Position numbers and translations under genes: made by a program. The notes beneath the pieces were generated by a model, which saw only the letters and a program-made list of their open reading frames with translations, was not told where the DNA came from and ran no database searches. A stretch of DNA of 5,072 nucleotides, taken from contig JACQAU010000235.1 in the NCBI GenBank assembly GCA_016194835.1, positions 1 through 5,072 of the forward strand, in the 5' to 3' direction. Origin of the DNA: Deltaproteobacteria bacterium (GTDB lineage Bacteria; Bdellovibrionota; UBA1018). This document shows positions 1 to 5,072 of this stretch, in pieces. Each line of letters starts with the position of its first letter. Position 1 is the stretch's first letter.

Positions 1-2
1 AA

Positions 3-197
3 GATCTAACAGAAAAAGAAAAGTTATCCTGTCACGATTGTGAAGGATCATATCCATTAGGAAGTGAGAGACAAATTTTTGACAGCTTAGAACGCTGCAA
101 AGATAACAAAAGCAATGTGTGCGAACGAGTCTCAGGTGCAAACTCACCTTACTCAACAGGAAACTGGAAAGCATTAGTCTGGTGTACAAAAACTTAA
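3..197 (+). CDS. C-terminal end of an unrecognised cysteine-rich protein (5' end outside window)
   Basis: An open frame runs in from the left edge and ends at a TAA at 195-197, giving the last 64 residues of a protein whose start lies outside the window. The fragment has no internal ATG. It carries five cysteines (fragment residues 10, 13, 32, 40 and 61), including a C-x-x-C (CHDC) near the start and a Cys close to the C-terminus. Many charged and polar residues and no hydrophobic stretch suggest a soluble domain. The cysteine spacing would fit either disulfides in an exported protein or a metal site; I cannot tell which and recognise no family. It is the only plus-strand gene and converges on the transporter gene to its right. 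That it is coding is inferred from the open frame, plausible composition and its neat stop just before the opposing gene. Confidence 0.6.
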   Translation, partial: DLTEKEKLSCHDCEGSYPLGSERQIFDSLERCKDNKSNVCERVSGANSPYSTGNWKALVWCTKT

Positions 198-223
198 AAA
201 CTGGTCTTGTTGGTAGTGCTTCT
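198..223. other. Short convergent intergenic gap without a clear terminator
   Basis: Only 26 bp separate the stop of the plus-strand gene from the stop of the minus-strand transporter. I looked for a GC-rich hairpin followed by a T tract in either direction and found none. The minus strand reads into two T runs (about 188-201), but no stem precedes them. Transcripts from the two sides probably overlap or end by a factor-dependent mechanism; this is inference. Confidence 0.4.
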
Positions 224-1129
224 TTAGGGATTACTTTTGGGAATTATAATTAATAAAAGAGAAATAAATAAGAGCGCAGCTGCAATTACTTGAACGCTGC
301 TCAGTTCTGCGTTTAAAATAAATACGTTAAGAATAACAGCAGTCAGTGGATATATGAGTTCCACAAACGTAGCTTTACTGGCTGGGATTAGTTTGAGTCC
401 TTTATAATAAATTCCCATTGCTACAACTCCGGCAATGCTGGCTAGATAAAGCAAGTATGGCAGAGTATGAGCTGAAAAAACCAGTCCCCATGGTGTTGCA
501 TTTCCTTTGTTTATTAAAAAATAAACTACTCCAAGCGACAAAGTAGCTGCTAAGTATCTCCACAAAGTAGTGACAGAAGCCGAATGTCTATATAGAAAAT
601 ATTTTCCAGCTACTGTTGAAAACCCCCAAATAGCCATAGCCAAAAAAGCATATAATACACCCTTGATGTGATCTTGTGCGCCTTTACTTTTGAAGTCAAA
701 GTCAAGTTCAGGAAAGCTTAACAATATTGCTGCAATGATTGCGACAATGCCCCAAGGGAAAAAATTTTTTGTGGGTTTTTCTCCTAAAAATAAAAATGCA
801 CTCCATAAAACAAATAGTGGCTGCAATTTTACAATTAAAATAGAAACAGCTGTTCCACTAAACTTTAGACTGGTAGTGTAAAAAATATTGGCAATGGCAG
901 CTCCACCAATGCCAAAAATAATTATCGCAAACACTTCTTTAAGCTTGAGTTTGAAAATCTCATTTTTATGTTTCCAAATCACTAGTGGCAGTATCAGTAA
1001 AAGACCTGCCAGGTGTTCTAGCCACACTATAAATAAGGGATCAAAAAACTTAGTGAGTGGATAGCGGGCTAGTGTATCGGTTCCCCACAAAACAGCTGCT
1101 AAACCTACAAAAATACTTCCTGATTTCAT
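224..1129 (-). CDS. EamA/DMT-superfamily inner-membrane transporter
   Basis: This is a 301-residue hydrophobic protein of the drug/metabolite transporter type (EamA, RhaT/YdcZ-like), a family of inner-membrane carriers that mostly export amino acids, sugars, nucleobase derivatives or drugs. About ten membrane helices can be seen, near residues 5-20, 31-51, 65-85, 92-115, 124-139, 155-172, 185-206, 222-240, 249-272 and 277-297. They form the two-fold EamA repeat. The typical end-of-helix motif appears in both halves: KLQPLFVLWSAFLFLGEKP at 101-119, and the P-A-S-K-A region through NAEL at 249-276. The length is normal for the family. I place the start at the ATG at 1129 because GGGGTG (1144-1139) lies 9 nt before it. 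A GTG at 1141, inside that sequence, would add four residues but has no Shine-Dalgarno of its own. The start is 2 bp after the stop of the small lipoprotein gene, so the two are probably co-translated. The substrate cannot be inferred. Confidence 0.93.
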   Translation of the reverse strand: MKSGSIFVGLAAVLWGTDTLARYPLTKFFDPLFIVWLEHLAGLLLILPLVIWKHKNEIFKLKLKEVFAIIIFGIGGAAIANIFYTTSLKFSGTAVSILIVKLQPLFVLWSAFLFLGEKPTKNFFPWGIVAIIAAILLSFPELDFDFKSKGAQDHIKGVLYAFLAMAIWGFSTVAGKYFLYRHSASVTTLWRYLAATLSLGVVYFLINKGNATPWGLVFSAHTLPYLLYLASIAGVVAMGIYYKGLKLIPASKATFVELIYPLTAVILNVFILNAELSSVQVIAAALLFISLLLIIIPKSNP

Positions 1130-1131
1130 TT

Positions 1132-1749
1132 TTAATTGCACCCCAATTGAAAAACAAAGTCCCTAAGATCACCTATATTTTGTGAGCTCCAGTTGTTACT
1201 GATCGCAGTTTCATACAGTGCTTGTCCATTGCTGTATCCACTATCTCCGTTATAAGCTATCCATTTGACAAAATTATCTTTTGAGGAAGGATAAGTTCCT
1301 CGGATGCGAATCCAATACGCCGTGTCTTTGGTGAGCGATACGGCTGAAGAAAAAGAAAAAGCATAAAAAGCAGCAGCAGTATTCATTTGTGTGAGGTCTA
1401 TATAGGAGTCTGCATTGGTTACTTCGGTCCCACTTGGTGCTCCTGCACTATTTGATTCGATTTTGAGCGCAATTTTGTAACCAATGGGACTTGTAGTTGT
1501 AAAACCAATGAGTTGCAATTTTAAGAGTACATTTGAGATTGATTTGTCTTCGCTCAGCTTAAAAGACTGTGCCAGTTCGTCTCCACCTAAGTTTGCGTCT
1601 TTGTTATTAATGCCCAGTTCCATTGCGCTTGTTTCTGAAGTAAAGGAAAGTATGCACGGAGTCGTGGCAGAGCGTTGATCAGAGCAAGAAAAAAATAAGA
1701 GAAAAGTACACAAAGGAAAAAAAATAATCCATGGTCTGGTGTTTTGCAT
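1132..1749 (-). CDS. Small lipoprotein with a beta-sandwich 'choice-of-anchor'-like domain
   Basis: The product is 205 residues. An N-terminal signal (residues 1-21, hydrophobic core IIFFPLCTFLLFF) runs into Cys22, with FFS just before it. This is a loose lipobox, so lipidation is likely but not certain. From about residue 55 to the end the pattern recalls the beta-sandwich domain seen in many surface and phage-tail proteins ('choice-of-anchor R' type): A-Q-S-F-K-L at 60-65, a run of alternating beta residues, I-E-S-N-S-A-G-A-P-S-G at 98-107, A-Y-W-I-R at 144-148, then the G-Y-S-N-G-Q-A-L-Y turn at 171-179. The closing strand, FVFQLGCN, holds Cys204, which could pair with Cys32. Such domains usually bind surfaces or ligands and are not enzymes. 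An in-frame GTG at 1755 is an alternative start, but ATG 1749 gives a better signal peptide. The gene lies between the propeller lipoprotein gene and the transporter gene. Its precise role is unknown. Confidence 0.8.
   Translation of the reverse strand: MQNTRPWIIFFPLCTFLLFFSCSDQRSATTPCILSFTSETSAMELGINNKDANLGGDELAQSFKLSEDKSISNVLLKLQLIGFTTTSPIGYKIALKIESNSAGAPSGTEVTNADSYIDLTQMNTAAAFYAFSFSSAVSLTKDTAYWIRIRGTYPSSKDNFVKWIAYNGDSGYSNGQALYETAISNNWSSQNIGDLRDFVFQLGCN
1139..1144 (-). promoter_or_regulatory. Shine-Dalgarno-like site that decides the transporter start
   Basis: GGGGTG on the minus strand partly matches the GGAGGTG ideal and sits 9 nt before the ATG at 1129. It lies within the last codons of the upstream lipoprotein gene. 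It favours ATG 1129 over GTG 1141, because the GTG forms part of this site. Confidence 0.45.
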
Positions 1750-1757
1750 GACCACAT

Positions 1758-1776
1758 TGTAAGATGTTTTCTTACA
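1758..1776 (-). promoter_or_regulatory. Seven-base-pair hairpin just upstream of the small lipoprotein start
   Basis: On the minus strand, TGTAAGA and TCTTACA form a perfect 7-bp inverted repeat around a 5-nt loop. It ends 8 nt before the ATG at 1749 and lies in the roughly 41-bp gap after the propeller gene. The stem is AT-rich and no T tract follows, so it is a poor intrinsic terminator. The segment before the ATG has only a weak GTGG-like ribosome site, placed directly against the hairpin. The structure might therefore lower translation of the downstream lipoprotein or mark an RNA processing point. It could also be chance in AT-rich DNA. Confidence 0.3.
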
Positions 1777-1790
1777 GAAAACAAACTATT

Positions 1791-2930
1791 TTATGGTCCA
1801 AAACTCATGGCTGTAATTGGCAAGTCTAAAGTATTTTTTACTACAAATTTTCCATCTAAAGTCATTACCCACAGCTCTGAGCTTTTGTTTTTGGTATAAG
1901 ACACAAAAAGTGCATTATCGACTCTAATTATTTTATTAAAAACATAATCTCCTGTTTCGCAATAAATATTTTTATTATCAAATCGAATACAGTATTCGTT
2001 TTTTGCAGGTTGATAAGTAATTAATGCACTTATGTCACTGTAGTTAGCTTTGTGGACGTCTAATATTACCGTATCAAATTGTTGGATTGTGGGATTTACA
2101 GCTCCTTCGGTATATTTGTATTTGCTTCCCCTTTGGTTTTCTGGCGATGCTTTACCACTTTGATCGCCTGCTCCGTAAATAATTAGATTTTTATTGTCTG
2201 AATAAATCGCTAGTGGGTTAAGTAAGTCTAAGAGATCCAATTTTGTTTGAAATGAAAAAATATCTATATAAATAAGACCACTGGGTGAGTTGGCTCGAAA
2301 GCCTTCTCTTGTTCTTTCAAGTCTTTGCGCTAATATCGCCATTTTGTTATCTCCGTAATGAGTAAGACTCGATAGCTCTGCAAAACCATCTGAATCAACT
2401 AAAGCTTGGTTGGTGTCATCTCTTAATTTAGAGAGGTCTATGTTTTTTATTTCTTCTTTTAGATCCGCAGACAATACTTGTACAAAGTTTTTATCATAAA
2501 ATGTAACCCAAATCCTATCCAGTTGATCCCTAGAGACTGCTTGTGGATTTGACTTTTCTATAAAAGCAAAAGTAGCGACAACTTCGGCATTTGCTCCTTT
2601 TAGTAGTGTAAGAGAGTCATCGTGGTTTCTGTTCAGTAAAAATAAGTATTCTCCTTTATCGTTAAAAATCTGCACATCTGAAGGAATAGGGAGAACGTTC
2701 TGATTTATATCTAAAGTTTGTAAATCAATTCTTGCAAGTTTACCAGTGTCGGGTGGGGTTGAAAGCGCAAGCCAAAGACCTTTATGTTGTATAATATGCC
2801 TTGTGTGAAAATCCTCTGGTGTTTTTATTTTTGTTAAACTTTCTTGAACTGTGCTTACTTTTGCACAGTTTGGTGAAAATACAATTAGAACAGAAAACAG
2901 TATAATATTTTTTACAAAATAATTTCGCAT
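1791..2930 (-). CDS. YncE-like beta-propeller lipoprotein paired with the receptor barrel
   Basis: The product is 379 residues. A signal peptide (Lys/Arg-containing start, hydrophobic 9-18) leads to Cys22 in SPN-C, an unusual but plausible lipobox, so the protein should be anchored to a membrane facing the periplasm or the cell surface. The rest is rich in beta strands with repeated blade-like pieces. Two segments resemble YncE-type propeller lipoproteins of Deltaproteobacteria: S-N-P-Q-A-V at 127-132 followed by R-I-W-V-T at 139-143, and I-D-L-S at 164-167 followed by D-G-F-A-E at 181-185, A-Q-R-L-E-R at 201-206 and S-G-L-I-Y-I-D at 217-223. Cys314 and Cys324 could form a disulfide. I chose the ATG at 2930 over an in-frame ATG at 2996. 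The later start has a GAGG site and begins directly with a signal peptide, while the earlier one would put 22 charged residues in front of it. The gene overlaps the receptor gene by 19 bp. It is probably a binding or accessory partner for the receptor's ligand; no catalytic motif is seen. Confidence 0.82.
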   Translation of the reverse strand: MRNYFVKNIILFSVLIVFSPNCAKVSTVQESLTKIKTPEDFHTRHIIQHKGLWLALSTPPDTGKLARIDLQTLDINQNVLPIPSDVQIFNDKGEYLFLLNRNHDDSLTLLKGANAEVVATFAFIEKSNPQAVSRDQLDRIWVTFYDKNFVQVLSADLKEEIKNIDLSKLRDDTNQALVDSDGFAELSSLTHYGDNKMAILAQRLERTREGFRANSPSGLIYIDIFSFQTKLDLLDLLNPLAIYSDNKNLIIYGAGDQSGKASPENQRGSKYKYTEGAVNPTIQQFDTVILDVHKANYSDISALITYQPAKNEYCIRFDNKNIYCETGDYVFNKIIRVDNALFVSYTKNKSSELWVMTLDGKFVVKNTLDLPITAMSFGP

Positions 2931-4606
2931 AATAGCCTCACTTCCATATTGTTGCTTTCTACTTCTAATAAGTTTGGAGCTGTTTGTCCAGTCCAACCGA
3001 ATGGTATAGGGTTGTTTTTTGTAAGAGATATGTTTTTAATAAGTAATTTCAACTCCCAATCCTGCTTTCCATAGCTAATAAACGGACTAAGTAAAATCTG
3101 CTTAGGTTTTTCCCATAAATCAGCTAAATCCAGGCTACTTTTTGATTGTATGAAAGTGTTTAATCCAAATTTAAAGCTTTTTTGTTTATATTGAATATCA
3201 AGGTTTGAGGTTAGATCTGGTCTCCCAGGTATATGTTTTTCGTTTTGCCATGTGATTTCTGAGGTATTGATAGCTTTTTGCAATGTTGTCTTGTTTGAGA
3301 TATCAAATCTCCAAACATGAGTTTTTATTTCTAGTTCTATGCCATTGGTTTGAGTTTTTCCCAAAGGCATAGTTTTTATCTGTGATGGAGTAGAGGCAAT
3401 CTGCATGGGTGAGTTTTGAGTGTTTTCCAAAAAGGCATATAGTTCAATCTGGTCTTGATCTGTTTTCCACCATGGTCCAAATGCCGCGCGCACTCCGGTT
3501 TCTGGAGGGAGTGGAGATGATGCAGCTAACACTCCACCATCTCCAAATTTTTGTGTGGGTGTTGGAATTTGTGAAAATTTTCTTAATTTCAAACTCATTC
3601 CAATTGATTCCTCAGTGGTACTTGAGATTTTGAAACCACCACCCCATATTCCAGTTGTTTCAGAAAGTGAAGGAGATATATCTTGTGTTAATTCTAGATC
3701 TAAATAAGGTAAGAGTTCAATCCAAGAAAAAATTAAATCCTGTTTGCCAGAGAGTTTAAAGTCATTTCTAAAAAAATGTAACTGTGAATTGTCATAATAA
3801 AGACGATAAAAGTTTTCTCTAGAAAAACTAGCTTTCAAGTATATTTGTAAAAATAATTGGGTTTCAGCTTGTATGCCTAACTGATAAGTGTTGGTTTTAT
3901 TTGAAGAGCTCATAACATCAAATGCATTATATTTTAGCTGTTTAATTTGTAAATATGGTGCAAGTTTAATTGAACCAAGTTTAAGTTTAGAACTCAGCCC
4001 GCTCTGAAACTGCTTTTTTTCTCCAGGTATTGATGGTCCAAGGTGTAAAATTTCGTTTTTAAAGTCACTTTCGAATAAGTAAGCAAAAGTGGGAGAGTGA
4101 CCATGTATCTTGCCAAATACATGGTCATTATTATTAAAGTAAGAGTTTTCAAAATCGTCACTAGTGTCGTAAATTGTTTGATGGTTGTCTAAGAAATTTA
4201 TTTTTTTTCTATCTCTGAAATATCCGCTTTCTAGTTCTATTAATGATTTGGTGGATTTTTTATAATATTTAGCTCTTAGTTTTTGATCCCATGAAAAATC
4301 TCCGTCAATTTGTGTGTAATGGTTTGTTAATGGCGTTAAAAGCCAAGGATCTAAACTTCTAAAACTCTGAAGTTCGTCAATATTTTCCATATTCTTTAGT
4401 TCGATGCCTAGAGTGTTTGTTGTGGAATCAATGTTTTTTGAGCCAATTCCTGACGGAACATCTGTAGTCTTGGTTTGTTTCTTTGGTGTTTCATCTTCAA
4501 TAATAATTGTGGGTAGAATCTGGGTTTGTGTTGGCATATCCGCCACGAGTATGTGACTTTTTAAGAAAATAAATAATGATAGTATTAGTAGTATGGCGTT
4601 TGGCAT
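2912..4606 (-). CDS. TonB-dependent-receptor-type outer-membrane barrel lacking a recognisable plug
   Basis: The product is 564 residues. A signal peptide (hydrophobic 4-15, likely cut after Ala22) is followed by L-P-T-I-I-I-E-D-E at 31-39, which looks like the TonB box found at the start of mature TonB-dependent receptors. The C-terminal part has receptor-barrel landmarks in the expected order: F-G-D-G-G at 354-358, L-P-P-E-T at 366-370 (the usual 'NPxLKPE' region), N-G-I-E-L-E-I at 421-427, P-G-R-P-D at 460-464 and the 'xNL'-like I-K-N-I-S at 523-527. Amphipathic strands run from about residue 97 to the end. About 460 residues remain for the barrel, enough for 22 strands. Only about 60 residues separate the TonB box from the first strand, whereas a plug needs about 120-150, and none of the plug motifs (IRG, VLIDG, VEVLRGP-type) is present. 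The last residue is Leu rather than the usual Phe/Trp. The start overlaps the upstream DUF2064 gene by 22 bp, and the ribosome site is weak, which suggests coupling. The ligand is unknown. Confidence 0.82.
   Translation of the reverse strand: MPNAILLILSLFIFLKSHILVADMPTQTQILPTIIIEDETPKKQTKTTDVPSGIGSKNIDSTTNTLGIELKNMENIDELQSFRSLDPWLLTPLTNHYTQIDGDFSWDQKLRAKYYKKSTKSLIELESGYFRDRKKINFLDNHQTIYDTSDDFENSYFNNNDHVFGKIHGHSPTFAYLFESDFKNEILHLGPSIPGEKKQFQSGLSSKLKLGSIKLAPYLQIKQLKYNAFDVMSSSNKTNTYQLGIQAETQLFLQIYLKASFSRENFYRLYYDNSQLHFFRNDFKLSGKQDLIFSWIELLPYLDLELTQDISPSLSETTGIWGGGFKISSTTEESIGMSLKLRKFSQIPTPTQKFGDGGVLAASSPLPPETGVRAAFGPWWKTDQDQIELYAFLENTQNSPMQIASTPSQIKTMPLGKTQTNGIELEIKTHVWRFDISNKTTLQKAINTSEITWQNEKHIPGRPDLTSNLDIQYKQKSFKFGLNTFIQSKSSLDLADLWEKPKQILLSPFISYGKQDWELKLLIKNISLTKNNPIPFGWTGQTAPNLLEVESNNMEVRLLCEIIL
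2936..2939 (-). promoter_or_regulatory. Shine-Dalgarno GAGG fixing the propeller lipoprotein start
   Basis: The minus strand reads GTGAGG-CTATT-ATG, placing GAGG 5 nt before the ATG at 2930. The site lies inside the last codons of the receptor gene, consistent with translational coupling across the 19-bp overlap. Confidence 0.6.
4585..4606 (-). other. 22-bp overlap between the DUF2064 and receptor genes
   Basis: The receptor ATG (4606-4604) lies 22 bp inside the end of the transferase gene, whose TAA is at 4587-4585. The only Shine-Dalgarno-like sequence, GAGGA, is about 14-15 nt upstream, further than ideal. Ribosomes finishing the transferase probably help start the receptor. This supports one transcript for both genes. 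Confidence 0.6.
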
Positions 4607-5072
4607 AAATAATATAGTGCATCCTCGATAGTATCTATATCTCTCAATTGGCGAAGTTGGAAGCTTTGAGCTTGTAAATTATCAAGTTTTTTAGTTAATA
4701 ACTTTGCGGTTTGAGGATGACTATATGGTATAGATGTCCAAATATTTTTTGAAATTCTGAAATTTGCTCCAAACAGATAAAAACCTCCATCATAAGTTTT
4801 ACCAATGACATATTTTTTTAAGTCGGATTGTAGTTGTAATATTCCTGATGCACATACAAACTCTGCAGTACTGAGCTCAGGGCAGTCAGCACCTATTAGT
4901 ATTACATAAGAATATTTTTTTATAAGTTTATTGTAAATATTATATAAGCGTTCTCCTAGAGTGCCATTGCCTTGCCAAATAGTTTTAAATTTTTTCCAAC
5001 ATTTATTATATAAACAATTTTTCTCTGCCACCGCCCAGTAGGGTGTTAATCCTGGAATAAATTTCTGTGAGA
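4585..5072 (-). CDS. DUF2064 / TIGR04282-type glycosyltransferase-like protein (N-terminus outside window)
   Basis: The last 161 residues are visible and the frame stays open to the right edge, so the gene is 5'-truncated by the window. The GTG at 5031 that opens the longest start-to-stop reading is an internal valine of P-Y-W-A-V-A-E, a stretch I recognise from this family, and is not the start. Further family landmarks follow in order: W-Q-G-N-G-T-L-G-E-R-L, then V-I-L-I-G-A-D-C-P-E-L-S (nucleotide-sugar-binding acidic motif of a GT-A fold), then T-Y-D-G-G-F-Y-L-F-G, then I-P-Y-S-H-P-Q-T-A, then R-D-I-D-T-I-E-D near the C-terminus. These are cytoplasmic GT-A-like transferases annotated as DUF2064, 'rSAM/selenodomain-associated transferase 1' or arsenosugar-biosynthesis glycosyltransferase; most are uncharacterised. 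Family length is about 200 residues, so perhaps 40-60 are missing here. The gene overlaps the receptor gene by 22 bp. The acceptor is unknown. Confidence 0.88.
   Translation of the reverse strand, partial: SQKFIPGLTPYWAVAEKNCLYNKCWKKFKTIWQGNGTLGERLYNIYNKLIKKYSYVILIGADCPELSTAEFVCASGILQLQSDLKKYVIGKTYDGGFYLFGANFRISKNIWTSIPYSHPQTAKLLTKKLDNLQAQSFQLRQLRDIDTIEDALYYLCQTPYY

Noticed and set aside
198..223. Bidirectional terminator between the converging genes
   Set aside because: No inverted repeat of useful length was found; the T runs alone are not enough.
690..881. Plus-strand open frame of 63 codons
   Set aside because: It lies wholly inside the EamA gene on the other strand, has no family resemblance and is explained as antisense shadow.
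1484..1678. Plus-strand open frame of 64 codons
   Set aside because: It is antisense to the small lipoprotein gene, with no ribosome site or recognisable domain.
1587..1784. Minus-strand frame of 65 codons with a hydrophobic stretch
   Set aside because: The hydrophobic part comes from reading the lipoprotein signal-peptide DNA in another frame. The true frame gives a coherent lipoprotein.
1765..1800. Possible promoter for the small lipoprotein and transporter genes
   Set aside because: A TTGGAC-like -35 can be picked out on the minus strand, but nothing near TATAAT lies at the right distance.
2931..2996. Upstream in-frame ATG extending the propeller lipoprotein by 22 residues
   Set aside because: The extension is charged, would bury the signal peptide and lacks a ribosome site; ATG 2930 has GAGG at 5 nt.
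3409..3633. Plus-strand open frame of 74 codons
   Set aside because: It is antisense to the conserved GDGG/LPPET part of the receptor, so it is a shadow.
4201..4208. Run of eight T (A on the coding strand) inside the receptor gene, as a possible phase-variation tract
   Set aside because: It encodes ordinary Lys-Lys codons in AT-rich DNA, similar runs occur elsewhere in the window, and the frame is intact.

Overview
The window is AT-rich DNA from a Gram-negative bacterium. It encodes an outer-membrane TonB-dependent-receptor-type barrel and two secreted lipoproteins. Low GC, tightly overlapping genes and lipoboxes that depart from the enterobacterial consensus (SPN-C, FFS-C) recall the Bdellovibrionota or other former Deltaproteobacteria. 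This placement is an impression from sequence style, not a demonstration.

Layout. A plus-strand gene, cysteine-rich and unrecognised, enters from the left edge and stops at 197. Everything else lies on the minus strand as one compact run read from right to left. First comes a DUF2064 / TIGR04282-type glycosyltransferase-like protein, cut by the right edge (stop at 4585). Next is a TonB-dependent-receptor-type barrel without a recognisable plug (4606 to 2912), then a YncE-like beta-propeller lipoprotein (2930 to 1791). A small lipoprotein with a beta-sandwich 'choice-of-anchor'-like domain follows (1749 to 1132), and an EamA/DMT-family ten-helix transporter closes the run (1129 to 224). The first three genes overlap by 22 and 19 bp. 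The third and fourth are about 41 bp apart with a small hairpin between them, and the fourth and fifth are 2 bp apart. The run is therefore probably one transcript whose promoter lies beyond the right edge. The last minus-strand gene and the plus-strand gene converge with a gap of only 26 bp. I saw no RNA gene, mobile element, CRISPR array or phage gene.

How the genes may work together. The barrel and the propeller lipoprotein look like a matched envelope pair: a TonB-box-bearing pore and a lipid-anchored propeller, translationally coupled. The small lipoprotein would add another binding or adhesive surface. The EamA protein would move a small molecule across the inner membrane, and the DUF2064 enzyme could build or modify a sugar-containing metabolite. 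No substrate can be read from the sequence. The most unusual points are the missing plug in a protein that keeps a TonB-box-like segment, and the coupling of a DUF2064 transferase to an uptake-type barrel and propeller.
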